This document shows positions 1-7,971 of a stretch of DNA of 39,972 nt, piece by piece (position 1 is the first letter of the stretch; each line of letters begins with the position of its first letter). Under the pieces are notes generated by a model, which was given only the letters and a program-made list of their open reading frames with translations, did no database searches and was not told where the DNA came from. This stretch comes from Flavobacterium sp. BFFFF2. Its GTDB lineage: Bacteria; Bacteroidota; Bacteroidia; Flavobacteriales; Flavobacteriaceae. The stretch lies in assembly GCA_002256385.1 (NCBI GenBank), contig NKJD01000031.1, positions 1 to 39,972 of the forward strand, read 5' to 3'. The translations under genes and the position numbers were made by a program.

Positions 1-2
1 TA

Positions 3-677
3 AGCCAATTGCCTGGTGGGGTGAATTACAACACCACATATAGTATTCGAGTAGCGGTAAAATACAATGGCGCTTATGGAAACTATGGCTCAGTATGTCA
101 GATAACGACTCCTACAGCTACTTTTGCTACGACACGTTTAAACACCGTTCATTGCGGCACCACTTTAACCAGCAAATGGAGCGTGCTGTACTGTGGACAA
201 GTAATCGGGGCTACGGCATACCGATTTACACTTACCAACGGAACAACCAGCTTAAGCACCACAAACACCACCAACAGCATGCAATTGGGCAATGTCGTAG
301 GGTTTGCATTAAACACCACCTACAGTGTAACGGTAGCTGTTCAAATTAGCGGCGGTTGGGGCAACGAAGGAGTAGCTTGTTCCATTACTTCGCCAGCAAC
401 CAATGCCCGATTGGTTACAGAAAGTGATCAAGCATTCAGTGTCTTGGCCATTCCAAATCCGTTTACGGCTGATTTTGTGCTCATGCCAAAAGGATCGAGC
501 AAAAGCCCTATTCAAGCACAAGTGTTTGACATGATAGGTCGTTTGGTGGAAACCATCGACAGCCAATGGAATACTTTACAAGATGTAAATATTGGCATTA
601 ATTACTCCTCGGGTGTCTACAACGTTGTCGTTACGCAAGACGAAAACACCCAAATTGTACGTGTAGTGAAACGATAA
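3..677 (+). CDS. C-terminal part of a T9SS-secreted cargo protein (5' end outside window)
   Basis: The open frame runs in from the left edge (codons before the TTG at 9 read Ser-Gln), so only about 225 C-terminal residues are seen. Two imperfect copies of a Ser/Thr/Asn-rich beta-sandwich-like repeat are visible: NYNTTYSIRVAVKYNGAYGN near the start and LNTTYSVTVAVQISGGWGN later, each followed by a Cys-containing ITTP/ITSP segment. The last ~80 residues form a typical T9SS type A sorting domain (SVLAIPNPFTADF, then QVFDMIGRLVETI, then SGVYNVVVT and a basic end, RVVKR). This predicts export to the periplasm by Sec, then across the outer membrane by the type IX machinery with cleavage of the tail. 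The N-terminal functional domain is not in the window, so the activity is unknown. Confidence 0.85.
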   Translation, partial: SQLPGGVNYNTTYSIRVAVKYNGAYGNYGSVCQITTPTATFATTRLNTVHCGTTLTSKWSVLYCGQVIGATAYRFTLTNGTTSLSTTNTTNSMQLGNVVGFALNTTYSVTVAVQISGGWGNEGVACSITSPATNARLVTESDQAFSVLAIPNPFTADFVLMPKGSSKSPIQAQVFDMIGRLVETIDSQWNTLQDVNIGINYSSGVYNVVVTQDENTQIVRVVKR

Positions 678-692
678 TAATTGTTTACTTTA

Positions 693-869
693 AACCCAGA
701 TTACGCATTAGAAATTTATTACATGGAAAAATGACTGCAAATCTGATAATGTACTCCTTTTTTTATCCTCGATGTAGCGCTGCTACACCTGCGGTAAAAA
801 AAGTCCGTGCACTCCCAGCTTTTTTGTCCTTTTACCCTTCATTACAAAGTCTAATGCAAAATCTGGGTT
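693..869 (+). repeat. Small terminal-inverted-repeat element, family 1, copy A (177 bp)
   Basis: Ends in near-perfect inverted repeats: AACCCAGATTACGCATTAGA on the left, and on the right the complement of AACCCAGATTTTGCATTAGA (18 of 20 match). A bulged hairpin occupies 758-802: a T7-A tract pairs with T-A7, and TGTAGC-GCT-GCTACA forms the apex. A second copy lies inverted at 5985-6255 with high similarity over its whole length. There is no open reading frame, so it would need a transposase from elsewhere (MITE-like) or act as a REP-like structured element. It sits between the stop codon of the T9SS gene and that gene's terminator. Confidence 0.85.
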
Positions 870-874
870 AGAAC

Positions 875-909
875 AAAAAACCCTCCAAACGCTGGAGGGT
901 TTTTTTTAT
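875..909 (+). terminator. Rho-independent terminator after the T9SS cargo gene
   Basis: CCCTCCA and TGGAGGG form a stem around the loop AACGC, flanked by A6 on the left and T7 on the right. The A/T flanks make it potentially active in both directions. It lies about 200 bp after the stop codon of the upstream gene because the repeat element lies in between. Confidence 0.9.
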
Positions 910-933
910 AGAAGAAAGAGCTAAGAAGAAAGA
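910..933 (+). repeat. 24-nt purine tract, copy 1
   Basis: AGAAGAAAGAG-CT-AAGAAGAAAGA directly follows the T tract of the terminator. The same 24-mer with two differences (AA for CT) occurs on the minus strand at 10008-10031, again immediately 3' of a gene. Its function is unknown. Confidence 0.6.
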
Positions 934-1043
934 TGGTAAAATCAAGTGTTTTGTAAATCCTGATCCTGTTAGGATCATTTTCAGTATGCAATAAATACTG
1001 GCAAAGGCAAGTTGATTTTTATAAATTTACCACAGGGTATAGT

Positions 1044-2129
1044 TTACGAGAAATAAGAGTAATTATCCTCATTTTTCATTCTTTGCAAACTCTCATAAAT
1101 AAGCTTCACTACGTTTTCAACGTCTTCGCGTTGTACCATTTCAACGGTAGTGTGCATGTAACGCAACGGCAATGAAATTAATGCTGACGGTACGCCGCCA
1201 TTGCTATAAGCAAAGGCATCGGTGTCGGTTCCAGTGACGCGCGAACTGGCGTGTCTTTGAAAAGGAATGCTTTTTTCTTGGGCAGTTTGCACAATTAAAT
1301 CACGCAGTTTGTTATGAACAGCAGGCGCATAGGCAACCACAGGTCCTTTGCCCAATTGCAAGTCACCTTCTACCTTTTTTTCAATCATCGGGGTGGTGGT
1401 GTCATGGCACACATCTGTGACTATGGCGGCATTTGGACGAATGGTTTTCGTAATCATTTCAGCGCCACGTAAACCCACTTCTTCTTGCACTGAATTTGTA
1501 ATATATAACCCAAAAGGTAAGGTCACGTTGTTTTCTTTTAACAAGCGAGCCACCTCAGCAATCATAAAACCACCAATGCGGTTGTCAATGGCTCGGCATA
1601 CCCAGCGATTGCCATTGAGCACCATAAATTCATCGGGATAGGTAATCACGCAGCCCACATGAATGCCCAATTGCTCCACTTCGTCTTTGGTAGTGCATCC
1701 ACAATCAATAAAAATATTGTCTAATTCAGCGTGATTTTCTTTTCCGCGCATACGCGTATGAATGGCTGGCCAACCAAAAACGCCTGGTACTGTGCCATTT
1801 GATGTATGTATCAGCACTCTTTTGGAAGGGGCAATTTGATGGTCTGACCCACCGTTTCGAATCACATAAATTAGCCCGTTGTCGGTAATGTAATTGACAT
1901 ACCAAGAAATTTCATCAGAATGACCTTCAATAACCACTTTGTAGGGTGCATCCGGATTAATGACCCCTACGGCTGTTCCATAGGCATCAGTAATAAATGT
2001 GTCAACATATGGACGAAGGTACTCCATCCAAATTTTTTGCCCGCCTGATTCATAACCAGTTGGCGAGGCATTGTTCAGGTATTTAGCTAAAAAGTCAAGT
2101 GACTGCGTGTTGAATAATGACGATTCCAT
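1044..2129 (-). CDS. M42 family metallopeptidase (FrvX/YsdC-like aminopeptidase)
   Basis: 361 residues, the usual size for M42 dinuclear-zinc aminopeptidases, which are cytoplasmic and trim peptides from the N-terminus. Visible metal and catalytic sites are VIEGHSDEISW (His70), RAIDNRIGGFM (Asp182, bridging), SVQEEVGLRGAE (Glu216 catalytic, Glu217 ligand), IVTDVCHDTT (Asp239) and LRYMHTTVE (His326). All five ligand positions are present, so the enzyme should be active. The first motif reads HSDE where HMDE is common. There is no signal peptide. It is transcribed towards the terminator of the neighbouring T9SS gene and diverges from the DUF4294 gene across 106 bp. Substrate specificity cannot be read from the sequence. 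Confidence 0.93.
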   Translation of the reverse strand: MESSLFNTQSLDFLAKYLNNASPTGYESGGQKIWMEYLRPYVDTFITDAYGTAVGVINPDAPYKVVIEGHSDEISWYVNYITDNGLIYVIRNGGSDHQIAPSKRVLIHTSNGTVPGVFGWPAIHTRMRGKENHAELDNIFIDCGCTTKDEVEQLGIHVGCVITYPDEFMVLNGNRWVCRAIDNRIGGFMIAEVARLLKENNVTLPFGLYITNSVQEEVGLRGAEMITKTIRPNAAIVTDVCHDTTTPMIEKKVEGDLQLGKGPVVAYAPAVHNKLRDLIVQTAQEKSIPFQRHASSRVTGTDTDAFAYSNGGVPSALISLPLRYMHTTVEMVQREDVENVVKLIYESLQRMKNEDNYSYFS

Positions 2130-2235
2130 TTGTTTTTTTTGCTAAAATACATATTTTGGCATCACTGTTGTTATAGCTTTAACGGAAATACAATTTGCAA
2201 TTTTAAAGTTCATTATCAACCAACTATTTAGACCT

Positions 2236-2922
2236 ATGAAATCATACCTGCTGCTATTCGTTTTAATTGGAACTTTGGGAACACTGAGCGCTCAACCGAT
2301 TAAAGATTCGATTTCGAATCCATCAACAATCACCGAAATTGATACGTTGACCATGCCCCCGATTCAGCTGGAAGAGGTATTTGTCTATAAGGTTAAGGTG
2401 AGTGCCGAGAGCAAAAAAGAATTTCAATTGTTACAAAACAGAGTCTATCGGGTGTATCCGTATGCCCGTGTGGCTGCTGACCGATTAACGGGTCTCAACA
2501 AAAATTTATCCAGATTAACGTCAAACCGTGATAAGCGCAAATATTTTAAATTGGTGGAAAATTATTTGGAAACCGAATTCAGCGACCAATTGAAAAAACT
2601 ATCGCGCAAGCAAGGCCAAATTCTGGTTAAATTGATCCACCGCCAAACCGGTTTTACCACTTTTGATTTAATCAAAGAATACAAAAGCGGCTGGAAAGCA
2701 TTTTGGTCAAACACGACGGCTCGGATGTTTGATATTAATTTGAAAACGCCTTATGACCCCACCGAAGTCAATGAAGATTTTCTCATTGAAACCATTTTGG
2801 AACGCGCTTTTAGCAATGGCCGATTAACCCGTCAGAAACCTGCTCATCCTGTTGATTTAGATCAACTTACCGATATGTGGCGCGAAAAAGCCATAGCACA
2901 AGCCAAAGAAAAAAAGGAATAA
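2236..2922 (+). CDS. DUF4294 domain-containing exported protein
   Basis: 228 residues beginning with a signal peptide (MKSYLLLFVLIGTLGTLSAQ). The DUF4294 core follows from about residue 50: VYRVYPYARVAADRL, then LVENYLETEF, GQILVKLIHRQTGFTTFDL, and KSGWKAFWSNTTARMFDINL. The family is almost confined to Bacteroidota and its biochemical role is not known. Export to the periplasm is inferred from the signal peptide. The C-terminus is charged (REKAIAQAKEKKE). The gene converges on the transglycosylase gene, with only 6 bp between the two stop codons and no obvious terminator. The annotation to family is secure; function should be left open. Confidence 0.9.
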   Translation: MKSYLLLFVLIGTLGTLSAQPIKDSISNPSTITEIDTLTMPPIQLEEVFVYKVKVSAESKKEFQLLQNRVYRVYPYARVAADRLTGLNKNLSRLTSNRDKRKYFKLVENYLETEFSDQLKKLSRKQGQILVKLIHRQTGFTTFDLIKEYKSGWKAFWSNTTARMFDINLKTPYDPTEVNEDFLIETILERAFSNGRLTRQKPAHPVDLDQLTDMWREKAIAQAKEKKE

Positions 2923-2928
2923 ACGCAC

Positions 2929-4881
2929 CTAAAACGCATCGGCTGGCTCAATGGTATCTTGAATAATCAATGCTGGATCAGCCTTTAAAAAGCTGCGAGC
3001 CGCCCCCAAAATCTGAAGCGGTTGATGATAGCCGACAGTGTCTGTTTCGGTGAGTAAGCCCCGACGGAATTGCAGTTTGGTTAAAAAATCTTGTTGTTTT
3101 TTGGCAAATGCTTTGAGGGCGCCTTCGTGCGCAAAACGGGTCATAAAACCTTTGGGTCGCGGAATGATCGTGGCCAAAAACAGGCATTCCGCATAACTTA
3201 ATTGATCGGGGGTTTTCGAAAAATAGAATGCAGCCGCTTCGCCAATGCCATACACATTAGGCCCCCATTCAATGAGGTTTAAATAAATTTCAAACAGCCG
3301 CTCTTTGCTGGCTATGCGTTGGTTTTCAAGTACGTAAACCAATAATATTTCTTCTAACTTCCGTGACAATGTTTTTTCGCGGGTTAAAAAGACATTTTTC
3401 ACTAATTGCATGCTGATGGTGCTGGCACCTCGGGCAAATTTTTTCGTTTTTATATTCCGTGCAATTGACTGCTTAAAGGCTTCTGTAATAAACCCGCGGT
3501 GGTGAAAAAAGGAAGGGTCTTCGCAGGTCAACACACAGTTTTTTAAATAGGGCGACACTTGATCCAATCGGTAATACATCGGGTTTTCGGGACCTATCCA
3601 AACGGGGCGTTGCAACACACCTCGTTCAATGGCTCGATATAAAAAAGCGTCATTTAATTTGTTCAAATTGGCCGTGCCATATTGGGTAATGGCCAATGAT
3701 TTGGGTTTAAAATGGCTTTCAAAAACCAGGTCTTTCGGATGGGCCGTGTCAAATGAAAACTGCAAATTATAAGTAAAACTTCCTTGCGCTTGCATCCCGT
3801 CAAAATGTGGAAAGAGCCCTTTGGGCAGCGCTTCAATAAAAGTTTGAGCCGAAGTGTTTTCAATGTTTAATGAAAGGGCATATTGCTTTGACGCGTCATT
3901 TTGGTAGCGAATAAATGGCCGCAGTTTTAAAGCATTCATTTGCAATACGGAACTGCTGTCCAGCTCCACAGAACGGGCACCAACGCGCGTGGTAAAATCA
4001 AATTGAAACGTGTTTAATTCAACCGGGTTCGAAGCAATTTTGGCATGAAAAACATGACTTTGGCTTAGGTTGGCAAAGCCTTGTAATTCCCAAAAACCAT
4101 CAGTCATTTCAATGCGGTCAATGTGCAAATGCGCCGATTTGAATGCCGCTTCTAAGCCAAATCGATTAAAAAAGTAGGGAATCGAAACAATTTCGTTTTT
4201 AGGCGACTTCCATTGCAAATCGGTCTGTCTTTCGCGCGGATCGGCCAACCCTTCAAGGACCCATTCTTGGGTGCCCTCCGGCGAAATCACCTGAATTTGA
4301 GTGGTTAATTTCTTTTGAATTAATTGCATTTGCGTGCAATTCATCGCCAATTGATAGCCGTTGTGATTGGCCTTAAAAGCAAATTGCGCCACTTTTAAGT
4401 CTGTCGGAATCAAATCGAGCAATTGGGTGCTGAGTCGGTTTAATAACTCGTTGTATTCCAAGGTGCTCTGGGTTTTTTTAGCCCCCTCTTTTTTAAGAAA
4501 ACACCCAAAGTTTGACCCATCCTTGGTTTTGATCAATTGTACATACCCCTTGTTAATAAAAAGTTGGTCCAATTGAAGTTGCGCCACGCACAATTTCCAA
4601 GGGTTTACGCGGGCTTTCAGTTCATTAATAGACAATAAAGTGTCGGCAGCTGTTGGATATAAAACCACTTTTTCAAAGTTGACGGTGCTCAGTCCTTCAA
4701 AACGAATGTTTTTGACGGTCAAATGGCAGTCATACTTTTCTTCAAGCTTCCGATTGGTGCGTTCAATCACCGACCGAACGAGGTTTTCTCTAAATACAAT
4801 GACCAGCAATACCGTTAACAGAAACAGCGCGCCTAACCCGATGAGTGTTCGATACAACCATTTCCGCTTTTGTTTCATCAT
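2929..4881 (-). CDS. Membrane-anchored peptidoglycan transglycosylase (GT51) with long AsmA-like N-terminal region
   Basis: 650 residues. A single N-terminal membrane anchor (about residues 10-30) is followed by roughly 380 residues resembling periplasmic AsmA/DUF3971-type repeats (for example VKNIRFEGLSTVNFEKVVLY), then a GT51 domain from about 430. GT51 motifs are TCEDPSFFHHRG (catalytic Glu454), FARGASTISMQLVKN (485-495), LSRKLEEILL (507 on), and EIYLNLIEWGPNVYGIGEAA. It should polymerise glycan strands from lipid II on the outer face of the inner membrane. No transpeptidase domain follows, so it is monofunctional and would need a partner penicillin-binding protein. The N-terminal part is far longer than in ordinary MtgA (about 240 residues) and may contact lipids or the envelope; that is inference. 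Confidence 0.9.
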   Translation of the reverse strand: MMKQKRKWLYRTLIGLGALFLLTVLLVIVFRENLVRSVIERTNRKLEEKYDCHLTVKNIRFEGLSTVNFEKVVLYPTAADTLLSINELKARVNPWKLCVAQLQLDQLFINKGYVQLIKTKDGSNFGCFLKKEGAKKTQSTLEYNELLNRLSTQLLDLIPTDLKVAQFAFKANHNGYQLAMNCTQMQLIQKKLTTQIQVISPEGTQEWVLEGLADPRERQTDLQWKSPKNEIVSIPYFFNRFGLEAAFKSAHLHIDRIEMTDGFWELQGFANLSQSHVFHAKIASNPVELNTFQFDFTTRVGARSVELDSSSVLQMNALKLRPFIRYQNDASKQYALSLNIENTSAQTFIEALPKGLFPHFDGMQAQGSFTYNLQFSFDTAHPKDLVFESHFKPKSLAITQYGTANLNKLNDAFLYRAIERGVLQRPVWIGPENPMYYRLDQVSPYLKNCVLTCEDPSFFHHRGFITEAFKQSIARNIKTKKFARGASTISMQLVKNVFLTREKTLSRKLEEILLVYVLENQRIASKERLFEIYLNLIEWGPNVYGIGEAAAFYFSKTPDQLSYAECLFLATIIPRPKGFMTRFAHEGALKAFAKKQQDFLTKLQFRRGLLTETDTVGYHQPLQILGAARSFLKADPALIIQDTIEPADAF

Positions 4882-5015
4882 TGCATTTTAGATGTGCCAA
4901 GTTAAGTAAAAAATTGCCAGGGGAATGTGTCCGATGAAATCCATGTTGATTAATAACCAACTACATTTTTAAACGTCAAATAAAGCAACCCAACAACCTA
5001 TTTCCTGTATTTGAT

Positions 5016-5891
5016 TTACGGCACCGCATGCCCCATCGACGCAGTCCACAATGTAAACCAATCTTCGAGAGCTAGCTCCGCGCTGACGGCTTTGGTGGCC
5101 GCTTGCCAACGGGCTTTTTGCGTCGTGCCCAAAACGGGCTGAATTTGCGCCGGGTGACGCAGCAACCAAGCCAACAATAAGGCGTCTTCGGTGAGGCCAT
5201 ATTTTTCGGCCATTGGCGGAACCACTGCTCGCAATCGGGCTTGCTGCTCAGTCGATTCGCCAAAATAGGAGCCCAATGGTTTCCATGCCATTGTTTGAAT
5301 ATGTAAGCGTTGCGCGGTATCCAAATCGCCATTTAACAAAGGTGCATCATGGGTCAAGGAAACTTCTAATTGGTGAAAAGTGAAGGGCAATTCTTGGTGC
5401 AACAAGGCCATTTGGCTCGGCGTAAAATTGGATACACCCACCTCGCGGATTTTGCCTTCGGCCATTAAAATGTTCAATATTTCGGCCACTGGTTTTGCAT
5501 CCAACAACGGACTAGGTCGATGCAGCAATAACACATCTAAATAATCGGTCTGTAAATTGCGCAACGATTGTTCAACGGAACGCCGAATTTCGGTTGGGCT
5601 GTAATCGTAATGTTTAATGGTGTACACGTTTTTGTCAGAGGGATATTGGATGCCGCATTTGCTAATGATTTCAACCGTTTCACGATGAAAACCACCTTCT
5701 ACAAAGGCTTTGCCAAATTGTGCTTCGGTGGTGTAGCCGCCATAAATGGCCGCATGGTCAAATCGGTTGATGCCCACTTCGATGCAATCGGCTATGGCCT
5801 GAATGGTTTGCGGGGTTGACCAGTTTTGGCCCCAAGGCCCCCATGACATGGTGCCTGCAATGAGCCTTGATGTGGATGTGTGTTGTGGCAT
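5016..5891 (-). CDS. Aldo/keto reductase (YdhF-like)
   Basis: 291 residues, a typical AKR length. The N-terminus reads IAGTMSWGPWG, and GINRFDHAAIYGGY carries Asp45 and Tyr50. Lys78 lies in EIISKCGIQ and His124 in VLLLHRPSPLL, so the full catalytic tetrad is present. EVGVSNFTPSQMALL and PVLGTTQKARWQAA (nucleotide-binding side) follow as expected. It is likely a cytoplasmic NADPH-dependent reductase of aldehydes or ketones; the substrate cannot be told. It stands alone, with family 1 repeat copy B upstream and the transglycosylase gene downstream on the same strand 134 bp away. Start chosen at the ATG at 5891, giving the usual short lead-in to the first strand. Confidence 0.93.
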   Translation of the reverse strand: MPQHTSTSRLIAGTMSWGPWGQNWSTPQTIQAIADCIEVGINRFDHAAIYGGYTTEAQFGKAFVEGGFHRETVEIISKCGIQYPSDKNVYTIKHYDYSPTEIRRSVEQSLRNLQTDYLDVLLLHRPSPLLDAKPVAEILNILMAEGKIREVGVSNFTPSQMALLHQELPFTFHQLEVSLTHDAPLLNGDLDTAQRLHIQTMAWKPLGSYFGESTEQQARLRAVVPPMAEKYGLTEDALLLAWLLRHPAQIQPVLGTTQKARWQAATKAVSAELALEDWFTLWTASMGHAVP

Positions 5892-5984
5892 GGAACAAGT
5901 TGGTTTTTTGATGGTGATTTATGCTGCGAAGGTATGGAAAATGGGATATTTCAGTTCGTTGGTTTGAAACAATTCTATTTATTT

Positions 5985-6255
5985 AACCCAGATTATGCAT
6001 TAGACTTTGCAATGAAACCAACACTTACAAAAAGTTTGCATTTGCAAACTCCAATTAAAAAAGGTTGGTTCTTAATGACCATTTAAAAACAAATATTAAC
6101 GCCATTAAAATGGGAAAAGGACAATAAATTTGGAAGTGCACGGACTTTTTTTACCACAGATGTAGCAGAGCTACATTGAGGACAAAAAAAGGAGTACGTT
6201 TCCAGATTTGCAGTCATTTTTTCTTGTAATAAACTTCTAATGCGTAATCTGGGTT
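5985..6255 (-). repeat. Small terminal-inverted-repeat element, family 1, copy B (271 bp, inverted relative to copy A)
   Basis: Terminal inverted repeats AACCCAGATTATGCATTAGA at 5985 and its complement at 6236-6255 match at 19 of 20 positions. Read on the minus strand it aligns with copy A (693-869) along its length, including the 45-nt hairpin at 6146-6190 (apex TGTAGC-AGA-GCTACA, flanked by T7-A and A7). It is longer than copy A because of a 94-bp extra block at 6017-6110, which itself holds an 8-bp hairpin (AGTTTGCA-TT-TGCAAACT, 6033-6050). No protein is encoded. With its short flanks it accounts for the gene-free stretch 5892-6310. Confidence 0.85.
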
Positions 6256-6283
6256 TAACAAACTTCGGGACAAATGAAATGTC

Positions 6284-6291
6284 TATATTTG
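6284..6291 (+). promoter_or_regulatory. Bacteroidota -7 promoter element for the DUF2683 gene
   Basis: TATATTTG matches the TAnnTTTG consensus exactly and lies 19 bp before the ATG at 6311. No clear TTTG is seen at the -33 position, and the expected -33 region begins just outside the end of the repeat element at 6255. Confidence 0.55.
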
Positions 6292-6310
6292 TTTTACAAA
6301 TAAACCAGAC

Positions 6311-6514
6311 ATGGAAACATTAATTATCAACGCAAAAAATGCAAGTAGCGCAAAATTTATCCTTGAATTGGTGACGAAATTGGGCGAAAGTGGTAAAATA
6401 CTAAGTAAGGAGGAAAAAGAAGATTTTTTTCTTGGGAGTTTAATGGATGCCGAAAAAACGAATGAAAAAGTATCTAGAGAAACCATTTTCAAAAAATTGA
6501 AATCTTTGAATTAA
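6311..6514 (+). CDS. DUF2683-like small protein, possible orphan antitoxin
   Basis: 67 residues, acidic and lysine-rich, predicted helical. The start METLIINAKNASSAKFILEL, the middle LGESGKILSKEEKEDFF and the end EKVSRETIFKKLKSLN resemble Bacteroidota DUF2683 proteins, which are often annotated as antitoxins preceding RelE/ParE-type toxins. A good -7 element stands just upstream, so it is probably expressed on its own. No toxin reading frame follows: the 127 bp to the next gene on the opposite strand contain only short stop-interrupted frames. It is therefore an orphan antitoxin, the remnant of a pair, or a stand-alone regulator. The family match is from memory and moderate. Confidence 0.6.
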   Translation: METLIINAKNASSAKFILELVTKLGESGKILSKEEKEDFFLGSLMDAEKTNEKVSRETIFKKLKSLN

Positions 6515-6641
6515 GATAGAATTTTCAGATTGAGCAGATGATTCTCTAATCTTTCAACAGTTCACTTAATAAAAACAAATTCCCATAATTCTCATTTCTT
6601 TTTAGTCAAAAAGAATTCACCAACTTCAATAAAAAGCACGT

Positions 6642-7901
6642 TTATTTCCCTTTACTTTTCTGCATCAATTCTTTCTCTTCGTACAAATGCGCAATCCGAT
6701 CAAGTTCACTTTTTAGTGGCGTCATTTGTTGGATAAAACGGGCTTTATATTTTGGGTTCATGGCTGCCGAATGGGGCAAATTAAGGCGCAGTGGATCTAC
6801 TTGCGTGCCATTTTTCCAAAAACGATAACACACGTGCGGGCCCGTTGCTAAGCCGGTGCTGCCTACTTTTCCGATCTCTTGCCCTTGCGATACCCGTTGC
6901 CCCCTGCGCACCAAAATGCGCGACATGTGCAAATACTGGGTGGTAAAAGTTCGGTCGTGTTTTACTTTGACAAAATTGCCATTCCCCGCCGTGTAACCCG
7001 CCTGTTCCACAACGCCCGAAGCGGTCGTCATAATCGGCGTGCCAGTTGGTGCTGCATAATCGGTGCCATTGTGCGCTTTCCAGATTTTTTGCACCGGGTG
7101 AAAACGGCTGCGGGTGTAACGTGACGTAATGTTGATGAACTTAAGCGGCGCCTTTAAAAAGAAACTTTTCAGGGCTTTTCCTTGCTCGTCGAAATACTCC
7201 AATTTCCCCGATTTTTCATCTTGGGCAAATGGAAAGGCGTAAATGCGTTGGCCTTTGTATTCAAAAAATGCGGCTTTTAGGCTGTCAACGCCATCATACA
7301 CCGTGTCATTTACATAGCGCTCGGTAAACGTGATGCCAAAATGTGCGCCGCGCTGCAATTTAAAAAAGTCAATGGACCAGGCGTACACCTTGGCAATTTG
7401 GGTGGCCAAAGCCGGATCCACTTTTGCTTTGTCGAGGGTTTCCGAAAGGGAACCATCAAGGGCGCTCGCAATGGTTCGGGTGTTAAAACGCAAAGGTCGG
7501 GTGCGTTGGTAGGCTTTGACCGAATCGCGCAAATCTACAATGTAGCAATGGGTGCGGTCGGGTTGGTAAAAAAAGGCTTGCAGTTTTTTGGTCTTGTCTT
7601 TGGTTCGGAACAATACGATGGGCTTTCCGCGCTGCATACTCCGAACATCAAATGAGTCTTTGATGGTTTCCACAATGTCAAAAACCCGCTGGCCATTGAG
7701 GTTTTGGGTGCTTAAAATACTCCCAAAAGTGTCGCCCGATTCAATGGTGTCTTGTACCACGTTGAATTCTTTGTAGCGGAAACCAAATTCTTCCACCTTG
7801 GTTTTGGGCGGCGGCGTTGGGTAATACCAATCTTGTTCCGATTCTTCTTTGCAACTAGCCAAAACGAGCAAAAGACCGCTCAAAATGAAAACGGTCTTCA
7901 T
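6642..7901 (-). CDS. M23 family metallopeptidase lipoprotein
   Basis: 419 residues from the ATG at 7901; an in-frame ATG 57 bp further upstream is rejected because the chosen start gives a lipoprotein signal peptide (MKTVFILSGLLLVLASCKEE, lipobox Cys17). An N-terminal domain of about 230 residues (starting near FNVVQDTIESGDTFGSIL, like the LysM/OapA-type region of Bacteroidota M23 proteins) precedes the LytM domain. The metal motif HNGTDYAAPTGTPI is present, as are TQYLHMSRI and TGLATGPHVCYRFWKNG. The last motif has Cys where HxH has its second His. Predicted role: cleavage or regulation of peptidoglycan cross-links from a membrane anchor. It ends a minus-strand run with tryptophan dioxygenase 70 bp upstream. 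Confidence 0.88.
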   Translation of the reverse strand: MKTVFILSGLLLVLASCKEESEQDWYYPTPPPKTKVEEFGFRYKEFNVVQDTIESGDTFGSILSTQNLNGQRVFDIVETIKDSFDVRSMQRGKPIVLFRTKDKTKKLQAFFYQPDRTHCYIVDLRDSVKAYQRTRPLRFNTRTIASALDGSLSETLDKAKVDPALATQIAKVYAWSIDFFKLQRGAHFGITFTERYVNDTVYDGVDSLKAAFFEYKGQRIYAFPFAQDEKSGKLEYFDEQGKALKSFFLKAPLKFINITSRYTRSRFHPVQKIWKAHNGTDYAAPTGTPIMTTASGVVEQAGYTAGNGNFVKVKHDRTFTTQYLHMSRILVRRGQRVSQGQEIGKVGSTGLATGPHVCYRFWKNGTQVDPLRLNLPHSAAMNPKYKARFIQQMTPLKSELDRIAHLYEEKELMQKSKGK

Positions 7902-7971
7902 GGAAGTGTTTATTTTTAAAAATGTTGAAATACAGCGTGTTGGTGTCCAATTCATCAATAAGCCTCCTGTT

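Noticed and set aside
6515..6641. Toxin gene downstream of the antitoxin-like gene
   Set aside because: All frames are interrupted by stops within 10-40 codons and none shows RelE/ParE features.
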